Shown: piece after piece, positions 33,373 to 42,114 of the stretch
How the letters are laid out: the number at the start of each line of letters is the position of its first letter
Position numbering within the stretch: the first letter of the stretch is position 1
Assembly: GCF_009739465.1 (NCBI RefSeq)
Contig: NZ_WHOM01000033.1
Span: 115,085-179,084 of the forward strand
Origin: Streptomyces apocyni
Lineage (GTDB): Bacteria; Actinomycetota; Actinomycetes; Streptomycetales; Streptomycetaceae
DNA length: 64,000 nt
Direction: 5' to 3'
Translations under genes and position numbers: made by a program
Notes under the pieces: model-generated
The model's database searches: none
What the model was told of the DNA's origin: nothing
Seen by the model: only the letters and a program-made list of their open reading frames with translations

Positions 33373-34319
33373 GGCTGTCCCACGTCCGGGGTCGTGTCAG
33401 GGGTGGTGTCAGGCGTCTTGTCGGGGGTCTTGTCGGGGTCGAGGTCGTCGAGCCACAAGCGCTGCAGCATGTGCCAGTCCTCCGGATGGTCGGCGATGCC
33501 CGTGGCGAAGGCGTCCGCGAGCGTCTGCGTCATGACGGACGTCTTCTCGCCGCGGGTACCTGTCTCCGGCACCTCGACGGGGGCGTGCACCCGGGCCTTC
33601 ATGACTGGCGACGCGTCGTACCAGAGGGTCACCGGCAGCAGCAGGGCGCCGGTCTGCTGGGCGAGCAGCGCGGGCCCGGCGGGCATCCGGGCACGGTCGC
33701 CGAAGAACTTCACCTCGACGCCGGACGCGGACAGGTCGCGGTCGGCGACCAGGCATACCAGGCCGCCCTCGCGCAGCCGGCGGGCGAGTACGCCGAAGGC
33801 GGTGCCGCCGGTGTGCGGCAGCACCTCCATGCCCAGACCGGCGCGGTAGGCCACGAACCGGTCGTACAGCGACTCGGGCTTGAGCCGCTCCTGGACGGTG
33901 GTGAACGGTGTCTCCAGCCGGGTGGTGACCCAGGCGCCCGCCAGGTCCCAGTTGGCCAGGTGCGGCAGGGCGAGGATCACGCCGCGGTCCGAGGCGAGGC
34001 CGTCGGTCAGATGGTGGAGGTCCGTGACCTCCATGCCGTTCCTTACCCGCTCCTCGCTCCAGGCGGGCAGCCGGAACGACTCCATCCAGTACCGCAGGTA
34101 CGAGCGCATGCCCGCCCTGGACAGCTCGGCGAGCCGCTCCGGGGTCGCGTCGGGCACCACGCGCGCGTAGTTGGACTCAAGGCGCCGCACGCCCTTGCCA
34201 CGCCGCTTCCAGGCGAGGTCGGCGATGGTGCGGCCCAGGCGTACCGCCACGGGCTCGGGGAGCTTCTTGACGGTGCTCCAGCCCGCCCCGTAGAGCGCGT
34301 CGGTGAGCTTCTCCCTCAC
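33369..34319 (-). CDS. Phosphatidylinositol mannoside acyltransferase (PatA-like, LpxL/HtrB family)
   Basis: The 316-residue protein has the LpxL-type fold: RLESNYARVVPDATPERLAELSRAG, the HxxxxD-type motif HLANWD, GLVCLVADRD and FFGDRARMPAGPALLAQQTGA. In this gene context it is likely the acyltransferase that adds a fatty acid to a PIM mannose. GTG 34319 overlaps the pgsA stop by 4 bp and its own stop overlaps the pimA start. The C-terminus ends in a short repeat rich in DKTPD/DTTPD (about residues 295-313), encoded by tandem 12-15-nt units at 33380-33440. Confidence 0.9.
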   Translation of the reverse strand: MREKLTDALYGAGWSTVKKLPEPVAVRLGRTIADLAWKRRGKGVRRLESNYARVVPDATPERLAELSRAGMRSYLRYWMESFRLPAWSEERVRNGMEVTDLHHLTDGLASDRGVILALPHLANWDLAGAWVTTRLETPFTTVQERLKPESLYDRFVAYRAGLGMEVLPHTGGTAFGVLARRLREGGLVCLVADRDLSASGVEVKFFGDRARMPAGPALLAQQTGALLLPVTLWYDASPVMKARVHAPVEVPETGTRGEKTSVMTQTLADAFATGIADHPEDWHMLQRLWLDDLDPDKTPDKTPDTTPDTTPDVGQP

Positions 34320-34969
34320 GCGGTCTCGCCTCCGCTCGCGGCGTCCGCCTCCGCGGCCTCGCGACGTACCGTCACGACCCGCTGCGCCAGTGTCACCAGG
34401 CTGCCGACGGCGACGATCCACAGCGCGATCGGCAGCAGTACGTCGATACCGGGTACCCCGAACTTGTGCAGTCCGGCGAGACCAGCGGCGACCAGCGAGA
34501 TCACCAGGCGCTCCGCGCGCTCGATCAGGCCGTTGACCGCGACGGGCAGCCCGATCGACTCGCCGCGCGCCTTGGTGTACGACACGACCTGGCCGCTGGC
34601 CAGGCAGAACAGAGCGACGGCGCACAGCAGGTTGTTGTCGCCGCCGCCCGCGTACCAGAGCGCGAAACCGCCGAAGATCGCACTGTCCGCGACCCGGTCG
34701 AGGGTGGAGTCGAGGAAGGCGCCCCAGCGGCTGGACACCCCGGCCTGCCGCGCCATGTTGCCGTCCACGAGGTCGGAGAACACGAACAGGGTGATGACGA
34801 TCGTGCCCCAGAAGAACTCTCCGCGGGGAAAGAAGACCAGTGCGCCCGCCACCACACCGGCCGTGCCGATCAGGGTGACCGCGTCGGGGCTGACCCCACG
34901 GCGGAGCAGAAACGCGGCGAACGGCGTGAGGACACGCGTGAAGAATGCACGCGCGTACTTGTTCAGCAT
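34316..34969 (-). CDS. pgsA: Phosphatidylinositol phosphate synthase (CDP-alcohol phosphatidyltransferase)
   Basis: The enzyme joins CDP-diacylglycerol to inositol 3-phosphate to start phosphatidylinositol synthesis. The product is 217 residues from ATG 34969 (MLNKYARAFFTRVLTPF), with several membrane helices and the full CDP-alcohol motif D66-x2-D69-G70-x2-A73-R74-x8-G83-x3-D87-x3-D91. A GGGAAGG precedes the ATG. The longer open frame to 35152 has no family similarity. It opens the coupled pgsA-acyltransferase-pimA operon. The gap 34970-35209 holds divergent promoters. Confidence 0.94.
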   Translation of the reverse strand: MLNKYARAFFTRVLTPFAAFLLRRGVSPDAVTLIGTAGVVAGALVFFPRGEFFWGTIVITLFVFSDLVDGNMARQAGVSSRWGAFLDSTLDRVADSAIFGGFALWYAGGGDNNLLCAVALFCLASGQVVSYTKARGESIGLPVAVNGLIERAERLVISLVAAGLAGLHKFGVPGIDVLLPIALWIVAVGSLVTLAQRVVTVRREAAEADAASGGETA

Positions 34970-35209
34970 GGCCTTCCCGAGGGTTCGGTGAGCCGCGCGG
35001 CCCCTTCGGCCACCGGCGGGCCCATCGTAGCCACGGAGACGGGCCCCGTATCGCCACCGCCCCCGTACGGCGATCACGCACGACGTATGGACGGCCTGTG
35101 ACCTGAGTGGAAAGCTCGAAGGACGCGGGCGTCGCCGGAGCCGCCAGCACACGCGGGTCTCGCGCGATCGCCCTTACTCCTCACCGTGCAACAAACCGGG
35201 AGGCCAGCC

Positions 35210-37420
35210 ATGGGCGACAAGGCGAGCACACAACCCGGAGCCGCCGGCAGGGCAGCTACGGCCGACCACCCCGCGTCCTTGCGGAACGTGGTGCTGGTCG
35301 GCCACAGCGGTTCCGGCAAGACCACGCTGGTGGAAGCCCTCGCACTCACCGCGGGGGCGGTGAACCGAGCGGGCCGGGTGGAGGACGGCACGGCCATCTC
35401 CGACTACGACGAGATCGAGCACCGGCAGCAACGCTCGGTACAGCTCTCCCTGGTGCCCGTCACCTGGGGCGGGTGCAAGATCAATCTGCTGGACACCCCC
35501 GGATACGCCGACTTCGTCGGGGAACTCAGGGCCGGTCTGCGAGCCGCGGACGCGGCCCTTTTCGTCGTCTCGGCCGCGGATGGCGTGGACGGGGCGACCC
35601 GCCTGGTGTGGGACGAGTGCGCCGCGGTCGGGATGCCCCGAGCGATCGTGATCACCCACAACGAAGCGTCCCGCGCCGACTTCGAGGAGATGACCAGAAA
35701 CTGCGCCGAGGCGTTCGGCGGCGACGACCCGGACGCCGTACTGCCGCTGTACCTGCCGCTGCGCGGCCAGCCAGGCGCGGACGGGCACGCGCCGGTGACC
35801 GGCCTGATCGGGCTGCTCTCCCAGCAGGTCTTCGACTACAGCTCCGGTGTACGCCAGGCCTCCGACCCCAGCGAGGACCAGCTGCCGCTCATCGCCGAGG
35901 CCCGCAACCGGCTGATCGAGGGGATCATCTCCGAGAGCGAGGACGAGTCCCTGATGGACCGCTACCTCGGCGGCGAGGAGATCGACGTCAAGACACTCGT
36001 GGACGACCTGGAGCGGGCCGTCGCCCGAGGCGCCTTCCACCCCGTACTCGCGGCCGCACCGGCCGCCGAGGGCGCCCGGCAGGGCCTGGGCACGGTGGAA
36101 CTCCTGGAGCTGATCACGGGCGGCTTCCCGACGCCGCTGGAGCGTACGGCGCCCGTCACCACGGTGCGGGGCGAGCCGCGGCCCGCGCTCGGCTGCGATC
36201 CCAAGGGACCGCTGGTCGCCGAGGTCGTGAAGACCTCATCGGACCCGTATGTGGGCCGGGTCTCGCTGGTCCGGGTCTTCTCCGGCACCCTGCGCCCCGA
36301 CGCCACCGTGCATGTCTGTGGCTCCGACCACGGCCCCGTAGAGCCCACCGCCGACGGCCCGGACCTGCACGAGGCCGACGAACGCATCGGCGCGCTCTCC
36401 TCCCCCTTCGGAAAGCAGCAGCGTTCCGTCACGGCCTGCGTCGCGGGCGATCTCGCGTGGGTGGCCAAACTCTCCCGAGCCGAGACCGGCGACACTCTGT
36501 CGGCCAAGGACGCCCCCCTGCTGATGGAACCCTGGACGATGCCCGACCCGCTGCTGCCCCTGGCCATCGAGGCACACAGCAAACCGGACGAGGACAAGCT
36601 CTCCCAGGGCCTGTCCCGGCTGGTGGCCGAGGACCCGACGATGCGCCTGGAACAGAACCAGGACACCCATCAGGTCGTCCTGTGGTGCCTGGGCGAGGCA
36701 CACGCGGACGTCGCCCTGGAGCGGCTGCGCAACCGCTACGGCGTGCAGGTCGACGTCGTCCCGCACAAGGTCTCCCTCCGGGAGACGTTCGGCGAGACGG
36801 CCGCGGGCCGCGGGCGGCATGTGAAGCAGTCCGGCGGCCACGGTCAGTACGCGATCTGCGAGATCGAGGTGGAGCCGCTGCCTGGCGGCTCGGGCATCGA
36901 GTTCGTCGACAAGGTCGTGGGCGGAGCCGTGCCCCGCCAGTTCATCCCCTCCGTCGAGAAGGGCGTACGCGCCCAGGCCGCCCGCGGTCTCGCGGCCGGA
37001 CACCCCATCGTCGACATCCGGGTCACCCTGCTCGACGGCAAGGCGCACTCGGTCGACTCCTCGGACGCGGCGTTCCAGACGGCGGGCGCGCTGGCGCTGC
37101 GCGAGGCGGCCGCGGACGCCACGATCCATCTGCTGGAGCCGGTCGCCGAGTTGCGGGTGCTCATCGGCGACGCGTACGTCGGCGCCGTGATGAGCGATCT
37201 GTCCGGACGCCGCGGCCGCGTGGTCGGCACCGAGCAGACCTCCGGCGGGCACACCCTCGTACGGGCCGAGGTGCCGGAGATCGAGATCGGCCGGTACGCC
37301 GTGGACCTGCGCTCCCTGTCCCACGGCACCGGGCGGTTCAGCCGCTCGTACCTCCGGCACGAGCCGATGCCGGCCCAACTGGCGGCGAAGTACCGGGAGG
37401 AGGCGCACAAGGGCTCCTAG
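35210..37420 (+). CDS. Elongation factor G-like GTPase (EF-G paralogue)
   Basis: This 736-residue translational GTPase has G1 GHSGSGKTT after LRNVVLV, the switch II motif LLDTPGYADFVGEL, an NKxD position reading ITHNEASR (the lysine-aspartate pair is not canonical), domain II (VAEVVKTSSDPYVGRVSLVRVFSG), the domain IV region SGGHGQYAICEIEVEPL, and domain V ending HEPMPAQLAAK. It resembles the EF-G2 paralogue of actinobacteria rather than the ribosomal-operon EF-G. The true role is unknown; possibilities are ribosome rescue or stress. ATG 35210 follows GGGAGG at a 6-nt spacer. Confidence 0.9.
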   Translation: MGDKASTQPGAAGRAATADHPASLRNVVLVGHSGSGKTTLVEALALTAGAVNRAGRVEDGTAISDYDEIEHRQQRSVQLSLVPVTWGGCKINLLDTPGYADFVGELRAGLRAADAALFVVSAADGVDGATRLVWDECAAVGMPRAIVITHNEASRADFEEMTRNCAEAFGGDDPDAVLPLYLPLRGQPGADGHAPVTGLIGLLSQQVFDYSSGVRQASDPSEDQLPLIAEARNRLIEGIISESEDESLMDRYLGGEEIDVKTLVDDLERAVARGAFHPVLAAAPAAEGARQGLGTVELLELITGGFPTPLERTAPVTTVRGEPRPALGCDPKGPLVAEVVKTSSDPYVGRVSLVRVFSGTLRPDATVHVCGSDHGPVEPTADGPDLHEADERIGALSSPFGKQQRSVTACVAGDLAWVAKLSRAETGDTLSAKDAPLLMEPWTMPDPLLPLAIEAHSKPDEDKLSQGLSRLVAEDPTMRLEQNQDTHQVVLWCLGEAHADVALERLRNRYGVQVDVVPHKVSLRETFGETAAGRGRHVKQSGGHGQYAICEIEVEPLPGGSGIEFVDKVVGGAVPRQFIPSVEKGVRAQAARGLAAGHPIVDIRVTLLDGKAHSVDSSDAAFQTAGALALREAAADATIHLLEPVAELRVLIGDAYVGAVMSDLSGRRGRVVGTEQTSGGHTLVRAEVPEIEIGRYAVDLRSLSHGTGRFSRSYLRHEPMPAQLAAKYREEAHKGS

Positions 37421-37571
37421 GGCCTGTCAGCGGCTGCGTACGGGCCGCCCCCTGCCGGATGTCAGTACCCCCCGATACATTGATGATCTGCTCATCGGTG
37501 CACTCAACGGATGTGCGGGGTACAGAAGTCGGGAAAGGCCGCGGCAGCGGCGGGGTGGCGAGGGGGCGGCA

Positions 37572-39227
37572 GTGGCAGACGATGTCTTTGATATGAGGCC
37601 CGGCGCGCAGGTTCCGCTCTCGGGCGCCGCGGGCGAGACGGCGGTCACGCATGCCCTGGCGTCGGCGGCGTACCGCGACTCGGAGATCTCCGAGATACTC
37701 AAAGCCAACAACGAGTGGCACGAATCCGCCGTCAAGAAAGGCAAGTTGTCGCTCTTCGAGCCGAATCTGGGCGAGGCCTTCGCGCATGCCGTGCAGACCC
37801 GGATGCTGGGCGGCTCCCGTAAGCCGCTGATCCAGTCCTTCGGCACCGACCCGCAGGCCGTCGTCGAACACTGCCTCGCCGCGAGCCGCATCCGTAAGGA
37901 ACGCGACACCAAACTCACCGCCGTGACCGGGCTGTTCGGCCTGGTGTTCCTGCCCGGGGTGCTGCTCTGGCTGGGCGTCTTCCAGGCCAGGCGGACCATC
38001 AGCCGCCTCAAGGACAAGCGGTTCCAGGCGCTGGCCACAGCGGCGCTGATCGGCGCCTGCGGTCTCGCCGTGCTCTATCTGATCCGGCTGCCGTTCGGCG
38101 GCGTCCTGGGGATCTACGTACGCGCGATGGTGATCGCTCCCGTCATCGGCTGGCTGCTCGCCCGGCAGTTCAGCGAACGCACCGCCAGGGACCTGCGGGC
38201 GGGCTGGGAAGGCCTGCTGTCGGGCGGCGGGGTCGGCGCCAAGATCCCCGAGGCCGTGCCCGCCAACCCCAACGAGACCTCGGCCGAGCAGCTGCGCCAG
38301 AGCCTCGCCAAGCTCTCCGCCGAGCAGCAGTCCAACTCGGTGTTCTACGCGGGACCCAAGGGCGTGCTCGGTATGGGCACCCGCTGGGGCAGCTGGCAGC
38401 TCGCCGAGGATCTGCTGCCGCGCGAGGGCGCCGCCGAGATCCAGCCGTTCCGTAGCTGGGACGTCGTACGGGCGATCTACGACCAGCTGCGCATGATCGA
38501 GCGCGGCCCGCTGCACACCGGCGGCTTCCCGGTCCCCTCGATACGCCACTGGATCGTCTCCCCGGTCGGCGAGAACGCCAAGGAGGTCGCCCGGCCCGGC
38601 GGCACGGAGGTCGAGTCGTTCCAGATCAAGGGCCACGAGATCCAACGCATCTGCAACGAGCAGCAGTTCGGCAGCGGCGACCGGCACTATCTGGGCGTCC
38701 AGTTCACGCTCTGGGACGGCCAGTTGGTCATCACGATGCTGATCACCGTCACCGTGCTGCACCAGACGTTGCGCGTCGAGGTCACCGGCCACGCGCTCGG
38801 TCCGGTGCACCCGCTGTTCACCACCAAGCCCAAGCCGAAGGTCAAGGAGGTGCCCAAGGCGGTCAGGTTCTGGGAGACCAAGGCGGTGAAGCAACCGCTG
38901 GTCGAGCCGTCAGAGGTGGTGCGCCTCGCCGTGCGGGCCCCGTTGACCTGGTATCCCCCGCTGCTGGACTTCCTGGGCGGCAAGCTGGTGCTGCCCGAGC
39001 CGTTCGGCCTGCGGCATGCCTGGGCGGACCAGCCGTGGCGGCACCGCTTCATGGCCGATGACGCGCTGCGCGCGGCGACGCCGGTGCTCCGTGTGGTGCA
39101 CGCGGCGGCCCTCAGGGTGCTCGAGGACAACGAGGTGAACACCGAACGCTTCGGCAACCGCTCGCTCTTCCTCAGCGGAATGGTCCAGGACCCGACCCCG
39201 AGGAACGCGGACCTGTACAACGCGTAG
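37572..39227 (+). CDS. Conserved membrane protein of unknown function
   Basis: The 551-residue protein starts at GTG 37572 (MADDVFDMRPGAQVPL as translated). It has a soluble N-terminal domain (about residues 1-105), a cluster of two to three hydrophobic segments at about 115-195 (AVTGLFGLVFLPGVLLWLGVF, LATAALIGACGLAVLYLI, MVIAPVIGWLLA), and a large C-terminal domain. I recognise no catalytic motif. An inner hydrophobic stretch, LGVQFTLWDGQLVITMLITVTVLHQ, may dip into the membrane. It follows the EF-G-like gene on the same strand after 151 bp. Codon use is as in the neighbours. Confidence 0.8.
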   Translation: MADDVFDMRPGAQVPLSGAAGETAVTHALASAAYRDSEISEILKANNEWHESAVKKGKLSLFEPNLGEAFAHAVQTRMLGGSRKPLIQSFGTDPQAVVEHCLAASRIRKERDTKLTAVTGLFGLVFLPGVLLWLGVFQARRTISRLKDKRFQALATAALIGACGLAVLYLIRLPFGGVLGIYVRAMVIAPVIGWLLARQFSERTARDLRAGWEGLLSGGGVGAKIPEAVPANPNETSAEQLRQSLAKLSAEQQSNSVFYAGPKGVLGMGTRWGSWQLAEDLLPREGAAEIQPFRSWDVVRAIYDQLRMIERGPLHTGGFPVPSIRHWIVSPVGENAKEVARPGGTEVESFQIKGHEIQRICNEQQFGSGDRHYLGVQFTLWDGQLVITMLITVTVLHQTLRVEVTGHALGPVHPLFTTKPKPKVKEVPKAVRFWETKAVKQPLVEPSEVVRLAVRAPLTWYPPLLDFLGGKLVLPEPFGLRHAWADQPWRHRFMADDALRAATPVLRVVHAAALRVLEDNEVNTERFGNRSLFLSGMVQDPTPRNADLYNA

Positions 39228-39264
39228 TGGGCGCGTTTACCGCGTTACCCGTTACGGCGTGAGG

Positions 39265-39813
39265 TCAGTCGACCGGCCACGCGTCGGCGAGCATCGCGCG
39301 GGTGTCGGCGAGGAGTTGAGGCAGCACCTTGGTGTGGCCGACGACCGGCATGAAATTGGTGTCGCCGCCCCAGCGCGGGACGATGTGCTGGTGCAGATGC
39401 CCGGCGATGCCCGCGCCCGCCGCCTCGCCCTGGTTCATGCCGATGTTGAAACCGTGCGCTCCCGAAGCGGTGCGCAGCGCGGTCATCGCCCGCTTGGTGA
39501 GTTCGGCCAGCTCGGCGGTCTCGGGCCCGTTGAGGTCCGTGTAGTCGGCGATGTGCCGGAACGGGACGACCATGCAGTGACCGCCGTTGTAGGGGTACAA
39601 ATTCAGCACTGCGTAGACAGCCTCACCCCGGGCGATGATCAGCCCGTCCTCGTCGGACTTGGCGGGGAGAGAGCAGAAGGGACAGCCATCGCCGGCTCCC
39701 GTACCACTGGGCTTGCTCTCGCCCTGGATATAGGCCATCCGGTGGGGCGTCCACAGACGCTGGAACGCATCCTGCGTCCCCACTCCGATCTGCTGCTCCG
39801 GCTCATTCGTCAT
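39265..39813 (-). CDS. HIT-family nucleotide phosphorylase/hydrolase
   Basis: The 182-residue protein has the histidine triad GHLHQHIVP (H139, H141, H143), CPFC (44-47) as a probable zinc-knuckle part, and AVLNLYPYNGGHCMVVP. The family acts on dinucleoside polyphosphates; the mycobacterial relative next to thrS and pgsA is an Ap4A phosphorylase. ATG 39813 gives the expected length; the frame further upstream runs into the CRISPR-like element and has no similarity. No clear ribosome binding site precedes it. Confidence 0.92.
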   Translation of the reverse strand: MTNEPEQQIGVGTQDAFQRLWTPHRMAYIQGESKPSGTGAGDGCPFCSLPAKSDEDGLIIARGEAVYAVLNLYPYNGGHCMVVPFRHIADYTDLNGPETAELAELTKRAMTALRTASGAHGFNIGMNQGEAAGAGIAGHLHQHIVPRWGGDTNFMPVVGHTKVLPQLLADTRAMLADAWPVD

Positions 39814-39851
39814 GGGTGCAGCATATGGCCGGGTTATAGAGGCACGGCAAA

Positions 39852-39877
39852 GGCCCCCGGGAAAGATCCCGGGGGCC
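39852..39877 (-). terminator. thrS terminator
   Basis: GGCCCCCGGG pairs perfectly with CCCGGGGGCC around AAAGAT. On the minus strand it is followed by TTTGCC, a short U-run. It lies 87 bp past the thrS stop, so the CRISPR-like element is inside the thrS 3' UTR. Its distal arm touches the first repeat by 5 bases. Confidence 0.88.
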
Positions 39878-39962
39878 GATCCCCGCACTGGCGGGGACAA
39901 GGTCGACATATGCCACGTCCGACCGATCGCGTCCGGATCATCCCCGCATTCGCGGGGACAAC
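39873..39962 (-). CRISPR. Mini CRISPR-like element: two type I-E-like repeats and one 32-nt spacer
   Basis: Two 29-nt repeat-like sequences at 39873-39901 and 39934-39962 are 61 nt apart, with a 32-nt unrelated spacer (39902-39933). On the minus strand the well-formed copy begins GTTGTCCCCGCG and ends GGGGATGATCCG; the core stem CCCCGC/GCGGGG encloses the loop GAAT. The other copy begins CTTGTCCCCGCC with the same stem and loop CAGT, and has diverged at its distal end (22 of 29 positions match). This geometry is that of type I-E arrays. No further repeat is seen at 61-nt steps in either direction, and no cas gene or leader is present. It ends one base before the thrS stop codon. Confidence 0.7.
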
Positions 39963-39963
39963 G

Positions 39964-41940
39964 TCATACCTGAACCCGGCGCTCCACTACGTCAACGATC
40001 TCGGCGATCGCTTCGTCACACGGGATGCCGTTCTTTTGCGAGCCGTCCCGGTAGCGGAAGGACACAGAGCCGTTCGCCATGTCCTCATCGCCGACGATGA
40101 TCATGAACGGGACCTTCTGCTTCTGGGCGTTGCGGATCTTCTTCTGCATGCGGTCCGATGACGCGTCCACCTCGACCCGCAGCCCCTGCTTCTTCGCCTT
40201 GGCGGCGAACTCCCGCAGATACGGGATGTGCGCGTCCCCGATCGGGATGCCGACGGCCTGCACCGGAGCGAGCCACGCCGGGAACGCGCCCGCGTAGTGT
40301 TCGAGCAGCACCGCGAAGAACCGCTCGATGGAGCCGAACAACGCCCGGTGGATCATGACGGGCCGCTGCTTGCTGCCGTCGGGGCCGGTGTACTCGAGGT
40401 TGAAGCGCTCGGGCAGGTTGAAGTCCAACTGCACGGTGGACATCTGCCAAGTGCGGCCGATGGCATCGCGAGTCTGGACGGAGATCTTCGGCCCGTAGAA
40501 GGCGGCGCCGCCCGGGTCGGGTACGAGCGGCAGGCCCTGCTTCTCGGCCACCTTCCGCAGCGTCTCGGTGGCCTCCTCCCACACCTCGTCGGAGCCGACG
40601 AACTTCTCCGGGTCCTTGGTGGACAGCTCCAGGTAGAAGTCGGTCAGGCCGTAGTCGCGCAACAGGTCGAGGACGAAGGTGAGCGTCGAGTCGAGCTCGT
40701 CGGCCATCTGCTCCTTGGTGCAGTAGATGTGCGCGTCGTCCTGCGTAAAGCCCCGGGCGCGGGTCAGACCGTGCACGACGCCCGACTTCTCGTACCGGTA
40801 CACCGTCCCGAACTCGAACAACCGCAAGGGCAGCTCACGGTACGAGCGCCCCCGGGCGTCGAAGATCAGGTTGTGCATCGGGCAGTTCATGGGCTTGAGG
40901 TAGTAGTCCACGCCCTCGTCGAGCTGCATGGGCGGGTACATGCCGTCCGCGTACCAGTCCAGGTGGCCCGAGGTCTCGAAGAGCTTCCCCTTGGTGGCGT
41001 GCGGGGTGTAGACGAACTCGTAGTCCGCCTCCTCGTGCCGCTTGCGCGAGTAGTCCTCCATGACCCGCCGGACGACGCCGCCCTTGGGGTGGAACACCGC
41101 GAGGCCGGAGCCGATCTGGTCCGGGATGGAGAACAGGTCGAGCTCGTTGCCCAGCTTGCGGTGGTCGCGCTTCTCGGCCTCGGCGAGGAACTCCAGGTGC
41201 GCCTTGAGCTCGTCCTTGGACGGCCAGGCAGTGCCGTAGATGCGCTGCAGCATCGGGTTCTTCTCGCTGCCGCGCCAGTACGCGGCGGCGTTCCGCATCA
41301 GCTTGAACGCCGGGATGTTCCGGGTGGTGGGCAGGTGCGGACCGCGGCAGAGGTCCTTCCAGCACAGGTCGCCGGTCTTGGCGTCGAGGTTGTCGTAGAT
41401 GGTGAGCTCGCCCGCGCCCACCTCGACGTCCGCGCCGTCGTCGGAGGAGGCCGAGCCCTTCAGCCCGATGAGTTCCAGCTTGTACGGCTCGTCGGCGAGC
41501 TCCTCGCGGGCGGCCTCGTCGGTGACGACGCGCCGCGAGAAACGCTGGCCGCGCTTCTGGATCTCCTGCATTTTCTTCTCGACGGCCTTGAGGTCCTCCG
41601 GGGTGAAGGGCCTGGCCACGTCGAAGTCGTAGTAGAAGCCGTCCTTGACCGGCGGGCCGATGCCCAGCTTGGCCTCGGGGAAGAGCTCTTGCACGGCCTG
41701 CGCCATCACGTGCGCGGCCGAGTGGCGCAGGATGTTCAGACCGTCTTCCGAGGAGATCTCGACGGGCTCGACGACCTGGCCCTCACAGACGCTGTACGCC
41801 AGATCCCGGAGTTCGCCGTCCACCCGCGCCGCGACGATGGTGCGCTCTCCGGCGAAGATCTCCGCCGCCGTAGTGCCCGTGGTCACCACGCGCTCTTCCC
41901 GCTCGGAATCGCGTTGGATGATCACACGGACGTCTGACAC
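39964..41940 (-). CDS. thrS: Threonyl-tRNA synthetase
   Basis: ThrRS charges tRNA-Thr. The 658-residue protein has an N-terminal TGS domain, an editing domain with HxxxH (H73 and H77 in [10 protein letters not shown]), and the class II core with [31 protein letters not shown] and the motif 3 region [21 protein letters not shown] 41940 follows AGGAG at 6 nt. Its stop codon is immediately followed by the CRISPR-like element and then its terminator. Confidence 0.97.
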   Translation of the reverse strand: MSDVRVIIQRDSEREERVVTTGTTAAEIFAGERTIVAARVDGELRDLAYSVCEGQVVEPVEISSEDGLNILRHSAAHVMAQAVQELFPEAKLGIGPPVKDGFYYDFDVARPFTPEDLKAVEKKMQEIQKRGQRFSRRVVTDEAAREELADEPYKLELIGLKGSASSDDGADVEVGAGELTIYDNLDAKTGDLCWKDLCRGPHLPTTRNIPAFKLMRNAAAYWRGSEKNPMLQRIYGTAWPSKDELKAHLEFLAEAEKRDHRKLGNELDLFSIPDQIGSGLAVFHPKGGVVRRVMEDYSRKRHEEADYEFVYTPHATKGKLFETSGHLDWYADGMYPPMQLDEGVDYYLKPMNCPMHNLIFDARGRSYRELPLRLFEFGTVYRYEKSGVVHGLTRARGFTQDDAHIYCTKEQMADELDSTLTFVLDLLRDYGLTDFYLELSTKDPEKFVGSDEVWEEATETLRKVAEKQGLPLVPDPGGAAFYGPKISVQTRDAIGRTWQMSTVQLDFNLPERFNLEYTGPDGSKQRPVMIHRALFGSIERFFAVLLEHYAGAFPAWLAPVQAVGIPIGDAHIPYLREFAAKAKKQGLRVEVDASSDRMQKKIRNAQKQKVPFMIIVGDEDMANGSVSFRYRDGSQKNGIPCDEAIAEIVDVVERRVQV

Positions 41941-42114
41941 CGGTCTCTCCTACCTGATGAGGTCGCCGCAGCGAATACTGCGCGGCTCGAATCGTACCGA
42001 GCCGGACGGGTCGATCGCGAAACGGTTGCTGCGCGACCCCTTCCCGGGGCCCGTCCTTAGGCCCTTCCAGCGGCCCTTCGCAAGGCGTCGGACAGCCTCG
42101 GAAACCTCAGAACC

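Noticed and set aside
33369..35150. Single 593-residue protein covering the acyltransferase and upstream
   Set aside because: The upstream part overlaps pgsA in another frame; the acyltransferase has its own GTG at 34319 with a 4-bp overlap.
39873..39962. Longer CRISPR array around the two repeats
   Set aside because: At 61-nt steps on both sides (39812 and 39995) the sequence is coding DNA with no repeat, and there are no cas genes in the window.
41941..42114. T-box leader upstream of thrS
   Set aside because: No T-box consensus or specifier stem was seen; in Streptomyces T-boxes are known chiefly for ileS.
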